From NCBI GenBank assembly GCA_015068035.1, contig SVLI01000001.1:248001-312000 (forward strand): DNA of 64,000 nucleotides, given 5' to 3'. Positions 34,954-44,595 of the stretch are shown piece after piece. The position numbers were made by a program, and so were the translations under genes. Numbering within the stretch: the stretch's first letter is position 1; every line of letters begins with the position of its first letter. Source of the stretch: Oscillospiraceae bacterium. Lineage in GTDB: Bacteria > Bacillota > Clostridia > Oscillospirales > Oscillospiraceae. The notes beneath the pieces were generated by a model. It was not told the origin of the DNA. It did no database searches and saw only the letters and a program-made list of their open reading frames with translations.

Positions 34954-36870
34954 TCAAAACAGCTTGCAGATCAGACTGGTGTATTCCTGCGGGTCTTCGA
35001 GCGAGAGGCCGGCGAGCAGGTTGGCCTGTGCAAAGAGGATTTTGGTCAGATCTCTGGCCTTTTCCGGATCCGTTGCGGTGGCGGCAAACAGCGTCTGCAC
35101 CGCCGGATGCTCCCCGTTGAGCTCCAGCACTCGTTTTGCCTTGATACCCTCGCCCTCGTTCTGCGCGAAATGCGCGAAGTAGCGCTCCATCTCCAGGGTG
35201 ATCTCGCCCTCCGTGCCGAGGCACACCGGCATGCTGCGCAGCTTGTCGCTCAGTCGCACCTCCGCGACGGCGTCACCAAGCGTTTCCTTGATGAAATCAA
35301 GCGCGGGTCTGAGCTTTTCCTCTTTCTCGCGGGTTTCGGCCTTCTCACTCTCCGAAGCAAGGCCAAGATCCTCCGTGCTGACGTTGCAGAAAGGCTTGCC
35401 GTCCGCGTCGCCAAGAATCTGGACGACGAATTCATCCACCTCGTCCGTGAGATAGAGCAGTTCCCAGCCCTTCTCTTTCACCGGCTCGGCCTGCGGGAGC
35501 TTCGCGGCTTTCTCCACACTCTCGCCCGCGGCGTAATACACCTTCTCCTGCCCCTCGCCCATGCGCTCGACATAGCCCTTGAGGTCGGTGAGTTTTCCGC
35601 CATCCCGCGACGAGGGGAACAGCAGCAGCTCGCGCAGCAGGTCTTTCTTCGCGCCGTAATCGCCCACGACGCCGTATTTAAGCTGCCGTCCGAAGCCGCC
35701 CCAGAACTGCTCGTACTTCTCGCGGTCCTCGTCCATCAGCTTTTTCAGCTCGGACTTGATGCGCTTTTCAATGTTGGTGGCGATCACCTTGAGCTGGCGG
35801 TCATGCTGCAGAAGCTCGCGGGAGATGTTCAGGCTCAGATCCGGGCTGTCCACGATGCCGCGCACGAAGGCAAAGCACTCCGGCAGCAGGTCGGCGCACT
35901 TGTCCATAATCATCACGCCGGAGCTGTAAAGCGCAAGGCCCGCCTCCCAGTCCTTGGAATAGTAATTATACGGCGCACGGGCGGGAATGAAGAGCATTGC
36001 CTTGAAGGACACCAGTCCTTCCGCCGAGACGCGGATGACGCGCAGCGGCATCTCATAGTCATGGAAGCGCTCCATATAGAACTTGCCGCAGTCCTCATCC
36101 GTCACCTCGCTCTTCGCGCGCTGCCAGATCGGCACCATGCTGTTGACGGTTCTCTCCTCGGTATAAGCGCGGTATTCCGTCTTATCCTCGCCGTTTTCAT
36201 CCTTTTCGCCGGTGGGCTCCATGCGGTAGTCCTCCACCTCCATGCGGATGGGCCAGCGGATATAATCGGAATACTTCTTGATGAGCTCCCGCAGACGGTA
36301 GCTGTCCAGATACTCGCTGTACTTCTCGTCCTCGGTGTCCGCCTTGAGGTGCATGATGACCTCCGTGCCGACTTCCTCTTTCTCCGCCTCGACAATGGTA
36401 TAGCCGTCCGCGCCCGCGCTCTGCCAGAGATACGCGGTCTCGCTGCCGTGCTTGCGCGTGAGTACGCTCACGCGGTCCGCCACCATAAAGGCGCTGTAAA
36501 ACCCGACGCCGAACTGCCCGATGATGTCCACATCCGCGTTCTCGTCGGCCTCCAGCTCTTTCCGGAAACCGAGTGTGCCGCTGTGCGCGATGACGCCCAG
36601 GTTTTCCTCCAGCTCCTGCTTCGTCATACCGACGCCGTTATCGGAGACAGTAAGCGTACGCATGTCCTTATCCACGCGCAGCCGGATGCGGAAATCCTCG
36701 CGCGCAAGGCCGACGCTCTCATCCGTCAGCGCGATGTAGCAAAGCTTGTCAATCGCATCGGAGGCGTTGGAGATGATCTCGCGCAGAAAGATCTCCCGAT
36801 TGGTGTAAATGGAGTTGATCATCAGGTCAAGCAGCTTCTTCGACTCGGCCTTGAATTGCTTTTTTGCCAT
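34954..36870 (-). CDS. htpG: molecular chaperone HtpG (Hsp90)
   Basis: 638 residues. ATP-dependent chaperone. The N-terminal GHKL ATPase has the expected motifs ([34 protein letters not shown]). The middle domain includes [19 protein letters not shown]. The C-terminal dimerisation domain is complete. I start at ATG 36870, where AAAGGAG precedes; the frame's extension to 36912 is unlike the family. rnhA follows directly. Confidence 0.95.
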   Translation of the reverse strand: MAKKQFKAESKKLLDLMINSIYTNREIFLREIISNASDAIDKLCYIALTDESVGLAREDFRIRLRVDKDMRTLTVSDNGVGMTKQELEENLGVIAHSGTLGFRKELEADENADVDIIGQFGVGFYSAFMVADRVSVLTRKHGSETAYLWQSAGADGYTIVEAEKEEVGTEVIMHLKADTEDEKYSEYLDSYRLRELIKKYSDYIRWPIRMEVEDYRMEPTGEKDENGEDKTEYRAYTEERTVNSMVPIWQRAKSEVTDEDCGKFYMERFHDYEMPLRVIRVSAEGLVSFKAMLFIPARAPYNYYSKDWEAGLALYSSGVMIMDKCADLLPECFAFVRGIVDSPDLSLNISRELLQHDRQLKVIATNIEKRIKSELKKLMDEDREKYEQFWGGFGRQLKYGVVGDYGAKKDLLRELLLFPSSRDGGKLTDLKGYVERMGEGQEKVYYAAGESVEKAAKLPQAEPVKEKGWELLYLTDEVDEFVVQILGDADGKPFCNVSTEDLGLASESEKAETREKEEKLRPALDFIKETLGDAVAEVRLSDKLRSMPVCLGTEGEITLEMERYFAHFAQNEGEGIKAKRVLELNGEHPAVQTLFAATATDPEKARDLTKILFAQANLLAGLSLEDPQEYTSLICKLF

Positions 36871-36917
36871 GCTATGATCTCCTTTGCTGTATTGCTGTTT
36901 TGTTTGGCGCAAGACAA

Positions 36918-36954
36918 TGCACGGGTTCCCCGCTTCATGCCGGGACCCCGTGCA
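36918..36954 (-). terminator. hairpin after mscL
   Basis: TGCACGGG (36918-36925) and following bases pair with 36941-36954, with one mismatch. It lies 20 bases past the mscL stop. The minus-strand T tract is weak. Confidence 0.5.
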
Positions 36955-36974
36955 GCGTCATGCAGAAAGGAATG

Positions 36975-37427
36975 TTAGTTCTTCTTGATCTCTTCCAGAA
37001 TCTGCGCAAGCAGCTCTTCGGTCGTGGGCTTGGGCTCTTCCGGCTCCTCTTCCACAGCTTCGGCTTCCTCGGCAGCCTTTTTCTTGGCCTCGGCGATCTC
37101 ATGCGCCTTGTTGAAGGCCTTGACAATGGCGAACACCACGAGCGCGACGAGGATGAAGTCCACGATCGTGCCGACCAGGGTGCCAAAGCCGATGGTGATG
37201 GCCTCTTTGACAACAACTTCGCCATCCATCACGGCCTCACGGACAACCAGATTGAGCGCCGTCATGTCGCGCGCGCCGAAGATCAGGCTGATGAACGGCA
37301 GCAGGACATCATTGACAAGGCTGGTCGTGATCTTGCCGAAAGCAGAGGCAATAATCACGCCGATGGCCATATCCAGCACGTTGCCGCGCGAGATGAACGC
37401 CTTGAATTCCGCAAACATTTTTTTCAT
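36975..37427 (-). CDS. mscL: large-conductance mechanosensitive channel
   Basis: 150 residues. Homopentameric channel that releases solutes during hypo-osmotic shock. It starts with the family pattern EFKAFISRGNVLDMAIGVIIA, the pore-lining helix. A second transmembrane helix is at about 78-103 (GTLVGTIVDFILVALVVFAIVK in pieces). An acidic C-terminal tail ends in the conserved LLAQILEEIKK helix. AAGGAG precedes ATG at 37427. It follows serS by 37 bases on the same strand. Confidence 0.95.
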   Translation of the reverse strand: MKKMFAEFKAFISRGNVLDMAIGVIIASAFGKITTSLVNDVLLPFISLIFGARDMTALNLVVREAVMDGEVVVKEAITIGFGTLVGTIVDFILVALVVFAIVKAFNKAHEIAEAKKKAAEEAEAVEEEPEEPKPTTEELLAQILEEIKKN

Positions 37428-37464
37428 TTTCTTTCTCCTTTATGTTATTTTCTCTGTTTTGCGC

Positions 37465-38784
37465 TTACTTTTTGGGAATCAGCTCGGTCTTGCCGCCCAT
37501 ATACGGCTGCAGCACGGCGGGGATGCTCACGCTGCCGTCCGCACGCAGGTGGTTTTCCAGAAACGCGATGAGCATACGCGGGGGCGCTGCGACCGTATTG
37601 TTGAGGGTATGCGGCAGATAGGTCTTGCCGTCCGCACCCTTAACGCGGATTTTCAGGCGGCGCGCCTGCGCATCGCCGAGGTTGGAGCAGGAGCAAACTT
37701 CAAAATACTTCTGCTGGCGGGGACTCCACGCCTCGATGTCGCAACTTTTGACCTTCAGGTCGGCCAGGTCGCCGGAGCAGCACTCCAGCTGACGCACCGG
37801 GATCTCCATGCTGCGGAAAAGCTCAACGGACATGCGCCACATCTTCTCATACCAGTCCATGCTCTCTTCCGGCTTGCAAACAACGATCATCTCCTGCTTT
37901 TCAAACTGGTGGATGCGGTAAACGCCGCGCTCCTCGATGCCGTGTGCGCCCTTCTCCTTGCGGAAGCAGGGGCTGTAGCTCGTGAGCGTCTGCGGCAGGC
38001 TGTCCTCCGGCAGGATCTGGTCGATAAACTTGCCGATCATGGAATGCTCACTCGTGCCGATCAGGTAGAGGTCCTCGCCCTCAATCTTGTACATCATGGC
38101 GTCCATATCCGTCTGCGACATGACGCCCTCGACCACGTTGCCGTGGATCATAAAGGGCGGGATGCAATAGGTGAAGCCCTGATCGATCATAAAATCGCGC
38201 GCGTAGGCAAGCACCGCGGAATGCAGGCGCGCAATGTCTCCCATCAGATAATAGAAGCCGTTGCCGGAAACGCGGCCGGCCGCGTCCATATCCACGCCGT
38301 CAAAGCGCTCCATGATCTCCGTGTGATACGGCACATCAAAATCGGGCGTCACTGCTTCGCCGAAGCGCTGCACTTCGACATTATAGCTGTCGTCTGGGCC
38401 GAGCGGGACGGAATCGTCAATGATGTTCGGAATGACCATCATGATCGCGCGGATGCGCGCAGCATACTCCTCCTCCAGCTTTTCCAGCTCGCCGAGGCGC
38501 GCGTCATTTTCCTTCACCTTCGCGGTGTTCGCGTCAATTTCCGCCTGAATGGCAGCTTTTTCCTCCTCAGCAGCCTTCTTCAGGCGGCCGAAAAGCGGGC
38601 CGTTGGCCTTGGAAAGCGTGTTGCGCTGCGCACGCAGATCGCTCGCCTCCGAGATGGCGGCGCGGTTGAGCTTGTCCAGCTCAATCACTTCGTCCACGAG
38701 CGGCAGCTTTTCATCCTGATACTTCTTTTTGATGTTTTCTTTTACGAGCTCCGGGTTCTCCCGCAGCAGCTTGATGTCTAACAT
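37465..38784 (-). CDS. serS: seryl-tRNA synthetase
   Basis: 439 residues. Class II synthetase charging tRNA-Ser and tRNA-Sec if present. The N-terminal long coiled-coil arm (about 30-105) reads the variable arm of tRNA-Ser. Class II motif 2 lies around SPCFRKEKGAHGIEERGVYRIHQFEK and motif 3 near LNNTVAAPPRML. No T-box was found upstream, unlike serS in many Firmicutes; no convincing promoter either. Confidence 0.95.
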   Translation of the reverse strand: MLDIKLLRENPELVKENIKKKYQDEKLPLVDEVIELDKLNRAAISEASDLRAQRNTLSKANGPLFGRLKKAAEEEKAAIQAEIDANTAKVKENDARLGELEKLEEEYAARIRAIMMVIPNIIDDSVPLGPDDSYNVEVQRFGEAVTPDFDVPYHTEIMERFDGVDMDAAGRVSGNGFYYLMGDIARLHSAVLAYARDFMIDQGFTYCIPPFMIHGNVVEGVMSQTDMDAMMYKIEGEDLYLIGTSEHSMIGKFIDQILPEDSLPQTLTSYSPCFRKEKGAHGIEERGVYRIHQFEKQEMIVVCKPEESMDWYEKMWRMSVELFRSMEIPVRQLECCSGDLADLKVKSCDIEAWSPRQQKYFEVCSCSNLGDAQARRLKIRVKGADGKTYLPHTLNNTVAAPPRMLIAFLENHLRADGSVSIPAVLQPYMGGKTELIPKK

Positions 38785-38880
38785 TTTTGCTCCCTCAAAT
38801 TTCCAATTTCTTCCAGCTGCGTTTCCGCCGCTAAATGTCTTTTTTCCTGTATTTTCAATGTAAAAAGCGCGTTTGCTTAT

Positions 38881-39768
38881 TTACTTTTCTGTTTGGCTCC
38901 CGCCGCGCGATCTGGAAAATAATTCCAGCGCGTGGATCAACTGCTCAAGGTCGGCATTGTCGTAGTATTCCAACTCAAGCCTTCCCTTTTTGCGTCCGGC
39001 ATGCAGGCGCACCCGGCGTCCGAGCGACGCGGTGAGGCGGTTTTCAAGCTCTGCAACGTAGTCCACCTGCAGCGGCTGCACTCCCGTCTGCGTTACATCG
39101 GCTTTGCGCTCTTTCACCATACGGGCAACCAGCGTCTCCGTCTGCCGCACGGAAAGCCCCAGCGAAATCACGCGGTTTGCAACACTCCGCTGCTCCTGCG
39201 CAAGCGTCAGCGCGACGATCGCGCGCGCATGGCCTGCGGAAAGTGCGCCTTCCTCAACGAGCTTGCGCACCTCCGGACACAGGCTGAGCAAACGCAAGGC
39301 GTTGGCCACGGCGCTGCGGGATCTGCCGACGCGGCGCGACGCTTCCTCCTGCGTCAGGCCGTAATCCTCCATCAACGTGCGAAAGCCTGTTGCTTCTTCA
39401 ATCGGATTGAGGTCTTCACGCTGCAGATTCTCCACCAGCGCCAGCTCCATCGCGCGTGCATCATCCGCTTCAAGGATGCGCACCGGCACTTCACGCAGTC
39501 CGGCAAGTCTTGCCGCGCGCCAGCGGCGTTCGCCGGCGATGATCTGATAGAAGCCGTTATCCTGCTTGCGCACGGTGATCGGCTGAATCAGACCGTATTC
39601 CGCAATGGAATCCGCCAGGTCCTGCAGCGCCACTTCATCAAAGCGCTGGCGGGGCTGATCCTGACGCGGTTCGACTTTTGTGATCGGAAGCGTTGAAATA
39701 TCGCCGATCTCTTCGTCGTCTTTACCAAAAATGGCGTCAAAACCCTTTCCAAGTCCCTTTTCAGCCAT
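38881..39768 (-). CDS. parB: chromosome partitioning protein ParB (Spo0J)
   Basis: 295 residues. CTP-dependent DNA clamp that loads at parS sites and organises the origin. The CTP-binding motif [13 protein letters not shown] and the [12 protein letters not shown] segment lie in the N-terminal domain. A helix-turn-helix ([19 protein letters not shown]) reads parS. The C-terminal part dimerises. The start is ATG 39768, directly after an in-frame TTG. Its likely targets, three perfect parS sites, lie about 1 kb upstream beyond parA. Confidence 0.95.
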   Translation of the reverse strand: MAEKGLGKGFDAIFGKDDEEIGDISTLPITKVEPRQDQPRQRFDEVALQDLADSIAEYGLIQPITVRKQDNGFYQIIAGERRWRAARLAGLREVPVRILEADDARAMELALVENLQREDLNPIEEATGFRTLMEDYGLTQEEASRRVGRSRSAVANALRLLSLCPEVRKLVEEGALSAGHARAIVALTLAQEQRSVANRVISLGLSVRQTETLVARMVKERKADVTQTGVQPLQVDYVAELENRLTASLGRRVRLHAGRKKGRLELEYYDNADLEQLIHALELFSRSRGGSQTEK

Positions 39769-39772
39769 CAAG

Positions 39773-40528
39773 TCACCTCTGTTTCTTCAAGAATTCATTT
39801 GCAAGATGCAGATATGCGCGCGCGCCGCGCGAGATTCGGTCATATGCAAGCACCGGCTTGCCGTGACTCGGAGACTCCGCAATGCGCACATTGCGCGGAA
39901 TTTTGGTCTCATAAACCTTGCTGCCGAAGTATTTGCGAACTTCTTCCTCAACCTGTTCGGAGAGTTTCAGGCGGCTGTCAAACATTGTCAAAACAACGCC
40001 TTCGATCTCCAATTCCGGATTCAGGCGCTTGTTGATGCGCTTCACACCCGCCATAAGGTCACCAAGCCCCTCCATGGCGAAATACTCGCACTGCAGCGGA
40101 ACAATGACTTTTTCGGCGGCACACAGCGCATTCACCGTCAGCAATTCCAAAGAGGGCGGGCAATCGATCAGTATGTAATCATAATCCGCTTTTACTTCTT
40201 CAAGCGCGTTTTTCAGCCGAAATTCTCTGTTTTCCAGGTTTACAAGCTCCACTGACGCACCTGTGAGGGATTTATTTGTCGGGATCAGGTCACAATAGGG
40301 GGTGTTTACAATTGCCTCTGCGGCAGACGCTCTGCCCAGCAGCAGATCATACACATTAGGTTCCGTTGCCTTGTCCACGCCAAGTCCGGAGGTGCAGTTG
40401 CCCTGTGGGTCGCTGTCCACCACAAGAATGCGTTTGCCGCGTCCTTTCAGCGCATAGGCGAGGTTAACGCAGGTGGTTGTCTTACCGACTCCGCCTTTTT
40501 GATTCGCCAGTGCATAGATTTTCGCCAT
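39773..40528 (-). CDS. parA: chromosome partitioning ATPase ParA (Soj)
   Basis: 251 residues. MinD/ParA-type ATPase working with ParB in origin segregation and control of DnaA. The deviant Walker A NQKGGVGKTTT is at the N-terminus, followed by the Walker A' strand LVVDSDPQGN and IDCPPSLELL. AAGGAAGG lies before ATG at 40528; the frame extension to 40678 includes the promoter and is not coding. The stop is 4 bases from the parB start, so they form one operon. Confidence 0.96.
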   Translation of the reverse strand: MAKIYALANQKGGVGKTTTCVNLAYALKGRGKRILVVDSDPQGNCTSGLGVDKATEPNVYDLLLGRASAAEAIVNTPYCDLIPTNKSLTGASVELVNLENREFRLKNALEEVKADYDYILIDCPPSLELLTVNALCAAEKVIVPLQCEYFAMEGLGDLMAGVKRINKRLNPELEIEGVVLTMFDSRLKLSEQVEEEVRKYFGSKVYETKIPRNVRIAESPSHGKPVLAYDRISRGARAYLHLANEFLKKQR

Positions 40529-40634
40529 AAGCGCCTTCCTTTCATTTGAATTTGCTATAACGCAACACAGTGCAGCGCAATGACTGCAATAGAAAAGAAT
40601 TTCCTGCCATTGCGCTCTTTTTATGATACATAGG

Positions 40635-40663
40635 ATTATAGCACGCACATCTGTCATTTTCAA
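40635..40663 (-). promoter_or_regulatory. parAB promoter
   Basis: On the minus strand TTGAAA (40658-40663) and a perfect TATAAT (40635-40640) are 17 bp apart. The nearest parS site is 50 bases upstream. Confidence 0.75.
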
Positions 40664-40711
40664 TCCATTTTTGTCCAAAATCGAACTTTGATTGCGATAA
40701 ATGTTCTACAT

Positions 40712-40727
40712 TGTTTCACGTGAAACA
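40712..40727. other. parS site 1
   Basis: A perfect TGTTTCACGTGAAACA palindrome, identical to the bacterial parS consensus. The expected ParB loading site. Confidence 0.95.
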
Positions 40728-40753
40728 TATTCTATTTCTGCGAAGGTCAGGAA

Positions 40754-40769
40754 TGTTTCACGTGAAACA
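40754..40769. other. parS site 2
   Basis: A second perfect copy of the 16-bp parS palindrome, 42 bp from site 1. Confidence 0.95.
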
Positions 40770-40794
40770 CCCCTGTTCTCTGTACTTAGCAAAT

Positions 40795-40810
40795 TGTTTC
40801 ACGTGAAACA
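40795..40810. other. parS site 3
   Basis: A third perfect copy, 41 bp from site 2 and 10 bp from the gpr stop codon. Confidence 0.95.
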
Positions 40811-40820
40811 ATTATACCAA

Positions 40821-41726
40821 TCAGAGGAACATATCCACGTCATCCACCGTCAAACCGTCATGCACCGCAATGTTTAACGCGTAACCTATTAATTTCGCCG
40901 CATCATGCACACGACTGTCAATGTCGCGAGGAGTGACAATCATATCGCCGGCTTCGCCGAAGAGGGAGGCATCCAGCTCATTCGCGCCAGCCTGATGCGC
41001 AAGTTCCATCGCAAGCGTCGCGGCATTCACAACGGTTGGCACACCAACAGCGAGGACCGGCACGCCGAGCGTCTCGAGGTTGAGTGGAGCTCTGTGATTG
41101 CCAACGCCGGAGCCGGGCACGATTCCAGTGTCCGTAAGCTGCACCGTGCGGCAAAGCCTTGCCATACTGCAAGAGGCGAGCGCGTCGAGCGCAATCACGC
41201 GATCCGGCTTGAGTTTATCCGCAACAGCATAAACCAATTCTGACGATTCCATCCCGGTTGTGCCGAGCACACCGGAGCGCAGGGCAGAAACATCTCGAAA
41301 CCCGGGAAATTTGTTTTCCATCTGTTGTTTGAGATGGCGCGTGACAAAAATATAACGCAAGGCCTCCGGACCAATCGCATCCGCTGTAATGGAAGAATTT
41401 CCCAGGCCGACAATCAGGATGCGTTCCTCGCCCTGCAAATCCAGCAGACTGCGGATGTGATTTGCCACGACGCCCACTGCGCGTGCAAATGCGTCCTCCT
41501 CACGACGGAGCAGGGCGCCGATTTCTACCGTCACATATTCGCCGATTGGTTTACATAACTTTCCTCGCCCTTCTTCGTTAAGGACATTTACAGTCGTCAC
41601 GCCGAAACCGTCTTCCATGCTTTCAAAAGCCTCAACACCCGCAAGCGCATCCGTATCCGAAGCGCTGCGGCGCCAAAGTTCACGTGCTTCCACGGCAAGA
41701 TCTGTCCGTCTTTCGCCGAAACTCAT
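40821..41726 (-). CDS. gpr: spore germination protease GPR
   Basis: 301 residues. Self-processing protease that degrades small acid-soluble spore proteins at germination, so this organism, or its recent ancestor, forms endospores. It starts with the propeptide region containing ERRTDLAVEA. The core has LIVGLGNSSITADAIGPE and the C-terminal GEAGDMIVTPRDID segment. ATG at 41726 follows AGGAGG; the extension to 41801 is not coding. A candidate sigma-G promoter lies upstream. gpr beside rpsT is the usual order in Bacilli and Clostridia, here divergent. Confidence 0.95.
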   Translation of the reverse strand: MSFGERRTDLAVEARELWRRSASDTDALAGVEAFESMEDGFGVTTVNVLNEEGRGKLCKPIGEYVTVEIGALLRREEDAFARAVGVVANHIRSLLDLQGEERILIVGLGNSSITADAIGPEALRYIFVTRHLKQQMENKFPGFRDVSALRSGVLGTTGMESSELVYAVADKLKPDRVIALDALASCSMARLCRTVQLTDTGIVPGSGVGNHRAPLNLETLGVPVLAVGVPTVVNAATLAMELAHQAGANELDASLFGEAGDMIVTPRDIDSRVHDAAKLIGYALNIAVHDGLTVDDVDMFL

Positions 41727-41782
41727 CCTTTTTCCTCCTTGATTTTTGCAGAAAATACAGTCCATAACGCTATATCTTGTGT

Positions 41783-41811
41783 TAGTCTGCGCCGCAGACA
41801 CAAGGATATTC
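41783..41811 (-). promoter_or_regulatory. candidate sigma-G promoter of gpr
   Basis: On the minus strand GAATA (41807-41811) and CAGACTA (41783-41789) are 17 bp apart. They resemble the sigma-G -35 (GMATR) and -10 (CATNNTA) boxes with one mismatch in the latter. Forespore expression of gpr is established in Bacillus. Confidence 0.4.
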
Positions 41812-41850
41812 TTTTTCCCTGAAAAAATCCGGAAAGATTTGAAAAAAGCC

Positions 41851-41879
41851 TTGATTTTGGGGAAACAACATGGTAGAAT
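41851..41879 (+). promoter_or_regulatory. rpsT promoter
   Basis: TTGATT (41851-41856), a 17-bp spacer and TAGAAT (41874-41879) with an extended -10 TGG. Confidence 0.7.
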
Positions 41880-41942
41880 GCTATTCCGCAGGTCGGCATA
41901 AAGCCCAAACTGCGATTTTGACAGGAGGAGGTGGCGAGAGAC

Positions 41943-42209
41943 ATGCCCAACATCAAATCCTCAGCCAAGAGAGATCAGATCGGCAAGATGCGTTATGCGC
42001 AGAACAAGGCGCAGAAGACCGCTCTGAAGACGAAGATCAAGAAATTCGACGCTGCGGTCGCTCAGGGCGACAAGGTCGCGGCAGCCGGATCTTATAAGGT
42101 CGCGGTCAAGGCGGTCGATCAGGCAGCGGCTAAGGGTCTGCTCCACAAGAACAATGCGGCGCACAAGAAGTCCCGTATGACGGTTGCACTCAGCAACATG
42201 GCGGACTAA
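41943..42209 (+). CDS. rpsT: 30S ribosomal protein S20
   Basis: 88 residues, Lys- and Ala-rich. Primary 16S rRNA-binding protein of the small subunit. It begins MPNIKSSAKR and ends with the HKNNAAHKKSRM segment typical of S20. ATG at 41943 follows AGGAGG; the upstream in-frame start at 41931 overlaps that ribosome site. Single gene with its own promoter and terminator. Confidence 0.97.
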   Translation: MPNIKSSAKRDQIGKMRYAQNKAQKTALKTKIKKFDAAVAQGDKVAAAGSYKVAVKAVDQAAAKGLLHKNNAAHKKSRMTVALSNMAD

Positions 42210-42231
42210 GCCCGTTTATTGATGCGAATAC

Positions 42232-42258
42232 AGGCGCGGACGAATCCCGCGCCTTTTT
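42232..42258 (+). terminator. rpsT terminator
   Basis: AGGCGCGG (42232-42239) pairs with CCGCGCCT (42247-42254), followed by five T. Confidence 0.8.
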
Positions 42259-42402
42259 CGCGTACAATCCGTTCTTCCGGTATTAGAAATGCTTGTTTTT
42301 CACGCCGGACTTTTTTCAAGCTCAGACATTCTGTCATGGTATGGTTTTTTGTGCGCTCTGTCCCCCTTGAACAGCGGGGAACGGTGAAAGGAGAACCACG
42401 AT

Positions 42403-43290
42403 ATGTCCGGAAAAATGATGCTGCTTTTCAATCCGCGCGCCGGCAAGGGCGGCTCACGCGCCGCGCTCGGTCCTGTGATTGAAGTTTTCTGCGCTGCGGG
42501 CTGGCAACCTACCGTTATGATGACGCAGGCCCGCGGGGACGCAACGCGCCTGGCGCGGGAGTATGCTGCGGATTTTGACCGGATCGTCTGCCTGGGCGGC
42601 GACGGTACGCTTTCGGAGACGGTTGCCGGTCTTGTCACTTTGCCCGAGGCGCCGCCGCTTGGCTACATCCCAATGGGCACAGCCAATGACGTTGCCACAA
42701 CGCTGGAAATTCCGCGTGACCCCGTGCGGGCGGCGGAGCGCATCGTGGCGGGCAGTGCGCATCCGCTGGATGTCGGCCTCATGAACGGCACGGACTACTT
42801 CACTTACATATCGGCTTTCGGCGCCTTTACGGAGGTCAGCTATGAAACGCGGCAGGAGTCCAAGCAGGCGCTCGGCCATCTGGCCTATCTGCTTGAAGGT
42901 CTGGCTGCGCTACCCAAGGTGACGCCGACGCATGCGCATGTGGAGTGGGACGGTGGAGAGCTGGAGGATGATTATGTCTTCTGCGGCGTTACGAATTCCA
43001 TCTCGGTTGCGGGCATGGTGAAACTCGACCCGGGCGTTGTCGAGCTCTCTGACGGTCTGTTCGAGGTGATTCTAGTGAAGAATCCGCGCAACATCGTGGA
43101 TCTTGGCACGGTCGTTCGCAACATTCTCAGCCGGAACTATGAAGATCCGCACGTCAAGGTTCTGCACAGCGCAAAGGTGCACTTCCGCTGCGATACCCCG
43201 GTTAAGTGGACGCGGGACGGCGAAGCCGGCGGCGTACACGACGACGTCACGCTGGAAAACCTACATCATGCAATACAGATTATTTTGTAA
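42403..43290 (+). CDS. diacylglycerol/sphingosine kinase family lipid kinase (YegS/DgkB-like)
   Basis: 295 residues. DAGK catalytic domain with FNPRAGKGGSR at the N-terminus, the nucleotide motif CLGGDGTLSETVAG and GYIPMGTANDVATTL. The family includes soluble DgkB, which returns diacylglycerol to phospholipid synthesis, and other lipid kinases; the substrate here is inferred. GAAAGGAG precedes ATG at 42403. I found no convincing promoter in the 144-base gap after the rpsT terminator. Confidence 0.88.
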   Translation: MSGKMMLLFNPRAGKGGSRAALGPVIEVFCAAGWQPTVMMTQARGDATRLAREYAADFDRIVCLGGDGTLSETVAGLVTLPEAPPLGYIPMGTANDVATTLEIPRDPVRAAERIVAGSAHPLDVGLMNGTDYFTYISAFGAFTEVSYETRQESKQALGHLAYLLEGLAALPKVTPTHAHVEWDGGELEDDYVFCGVTNSISVAGMVKLDPGVVELSDGLFEVILVKNPRNIVDLGTVVRNILSRNYEDPHVKVLHSAKVHFRCDTPVKWTRDGEAGGVHDDVTLENLHHAIQIIL

Positions 43291-43315
43291 TTTCAGCTCT
43301 ACATAAACAGCAATA

Positions 43316-43357
43316 AAAAGAGAGCGGCGCACCGACTTGGTGCGCCGCTCTCTTTTT
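43316..43357. terminator. bidirectional terminator
   Basis: A perfect 18-bp stem (43316-43333 with 43339-43356) with A-rich and T-rich ends, between the convergent lipid kinase and foldase genes. Confidence 0.9.
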
Positions 43358-43366
43358 AATTTTGCT

Positions 43367-44533
43367 TTATCCGTTGAGGATCTTCTGCAGATCCACTTCT
43401 TCCATCGCGGGCAGGCGCTCCACTTCAACGTTGGCAACCGCAACATCGAGCGACTGATTATACAGCTCGTAGGCTGCATAGAGGCGCAGCGACAGCGCAT
43501 CTCCGCCGGCGCTGTATTCCACCGGGGCATCCACGTCCATCGGCAGGCGCAGCAGGATGTGATATCCGTAGCTTGTCTCCACAATGTCGCTGACCTCGCC
43601 CTCACCAAGCGCGTAGGCCGCGTCCTCAAATTCCTGCACCATCTTGCCGCGGGTGAACACATAGCCCTCGGTGTAGGTCTGACAGCCGGGGTCTTCGCTC
43701 TGCGGCATCAGCTCATCGATCATGGACTCCTTGTCTTCGGCGGCACGGAGCTTCTCAAGCGCGGCCTCCGCCGCGGCACGCTTTGCGGTAATCTCCTCCT
43801 CGGGCAGGGGATTGCGCTCCTCATCCAGCGTGGAAAACAGCAGATGCTTGACGCGAACGTATTCATTCTTCTCGGCATAGGCCATCGCATCGGCATCCGA
43901 GCATTTCTCGCCCATATTGCCGTAGACATGGCGGAAGCAGTCGTCCACAAGGTAATAAGACCGGTTCATGTAATCGTAGAGCTCGGGATAGCTGAACATC
44001 TGCGCGAGAATCTCTGCAAACTCCTCTTCGGTCTCCGCGCCGACGGAGAGCATATCGCTTTCTCTCTGCGCCTGCATGCCCTCCAGACTCTCCGCAGAGA
44101 GCTCAACGCCAAGCTTTTCCGCCATGGTATCCAGCGCGCGGTACTGCGAGATGGCGTTGATCGAATAGGTAAGCACAGCCTCCGCGTTGCTGCCAAGCGT
44201 CGGGTCGCCCGTGTAGACGGCGTTAAAATCCTCCACAGACATGCCATACTCGGATTCCAGCATCTGCACGCCGTTGAGGATCCAGAAATACAGCTCGCCC
44301 CAGGTCACGTCGCTGCCGTTGATCTTCAAAAGCACCGTGTCTTCCGCAATGGCCTCACGCGCGGCAAAATAATCACGCGTTGCGGAAGTTTCCGGCGTTC
44401 CCGTTGCATCGGGATTCTGCGTTTCCGTAACTGCCGGCGTTTCGGCCGGATCGTTCTGCGCATCTTCGCCGCAGGCGCTCAGCCCGCAGGTCAGAAGAGC
44501 AAGAATGAGCAGGCACATCAAAAGTTTTTTCAT
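43367..44533 (-). CDS. peptidyl-prolyl isomerase lipoprotein, PrsA/SurA-like
   Basis: 388 residues. The signal peptide ends in a lipobox (GLSACG, Cys21), so it is anchored on the outer face of the membrane. A Thr/Pro/Glu linker leads to a helical SurA-like chaperone part (about 60-225). A parvulin domain follows, recognised by VRVKHLLFST, FTRGKMVQEFEDAAYAL and ETSYGYHILLRL. Such proteins help fold secreted proteins. It follows mfd by 62 bases and is probably co-transcribed. Confidence 0.9.
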   Translation of the reverse strand: MKKLLMCLLILALLTCGLSACGEDAQNDPAETPAVTETQNPDATGTPETSATRDYFAAREAIAEDTVLLKINGSDVTWGELYFWILNGVQMLESEYGMSVEDFNAVYTGDPTLGSNAEAVLTYSINAISQYRALDTMAEKLGVELSAESLEGMQAQRESDMLSVGAETEEEFAEILAQMFSYPELYDYMNRSYYLVDDCFRHVYGNMGEKCSDADAMAYAEKNEYVRVKHLLFSTLDEERNPLPEEEITAKRAAAEAALEKLRAAEDKESMIDELMPQSEDPGCQTYTEGYVFTRGKMVQEFEDAAYALGEGEVSDIVETSYGYHILLRLPMDVDAPVEYSAGGDALSLRLYAAYELYNQSLDVAVANVEVERLPAMEEVDLQKILNG

Positions 44534-44595
44534 CTTCGTTTATCCTTTCATGGTTTTAAATTTTCATTTTGGATGGTTTTTCGTAAATCGCTGCG

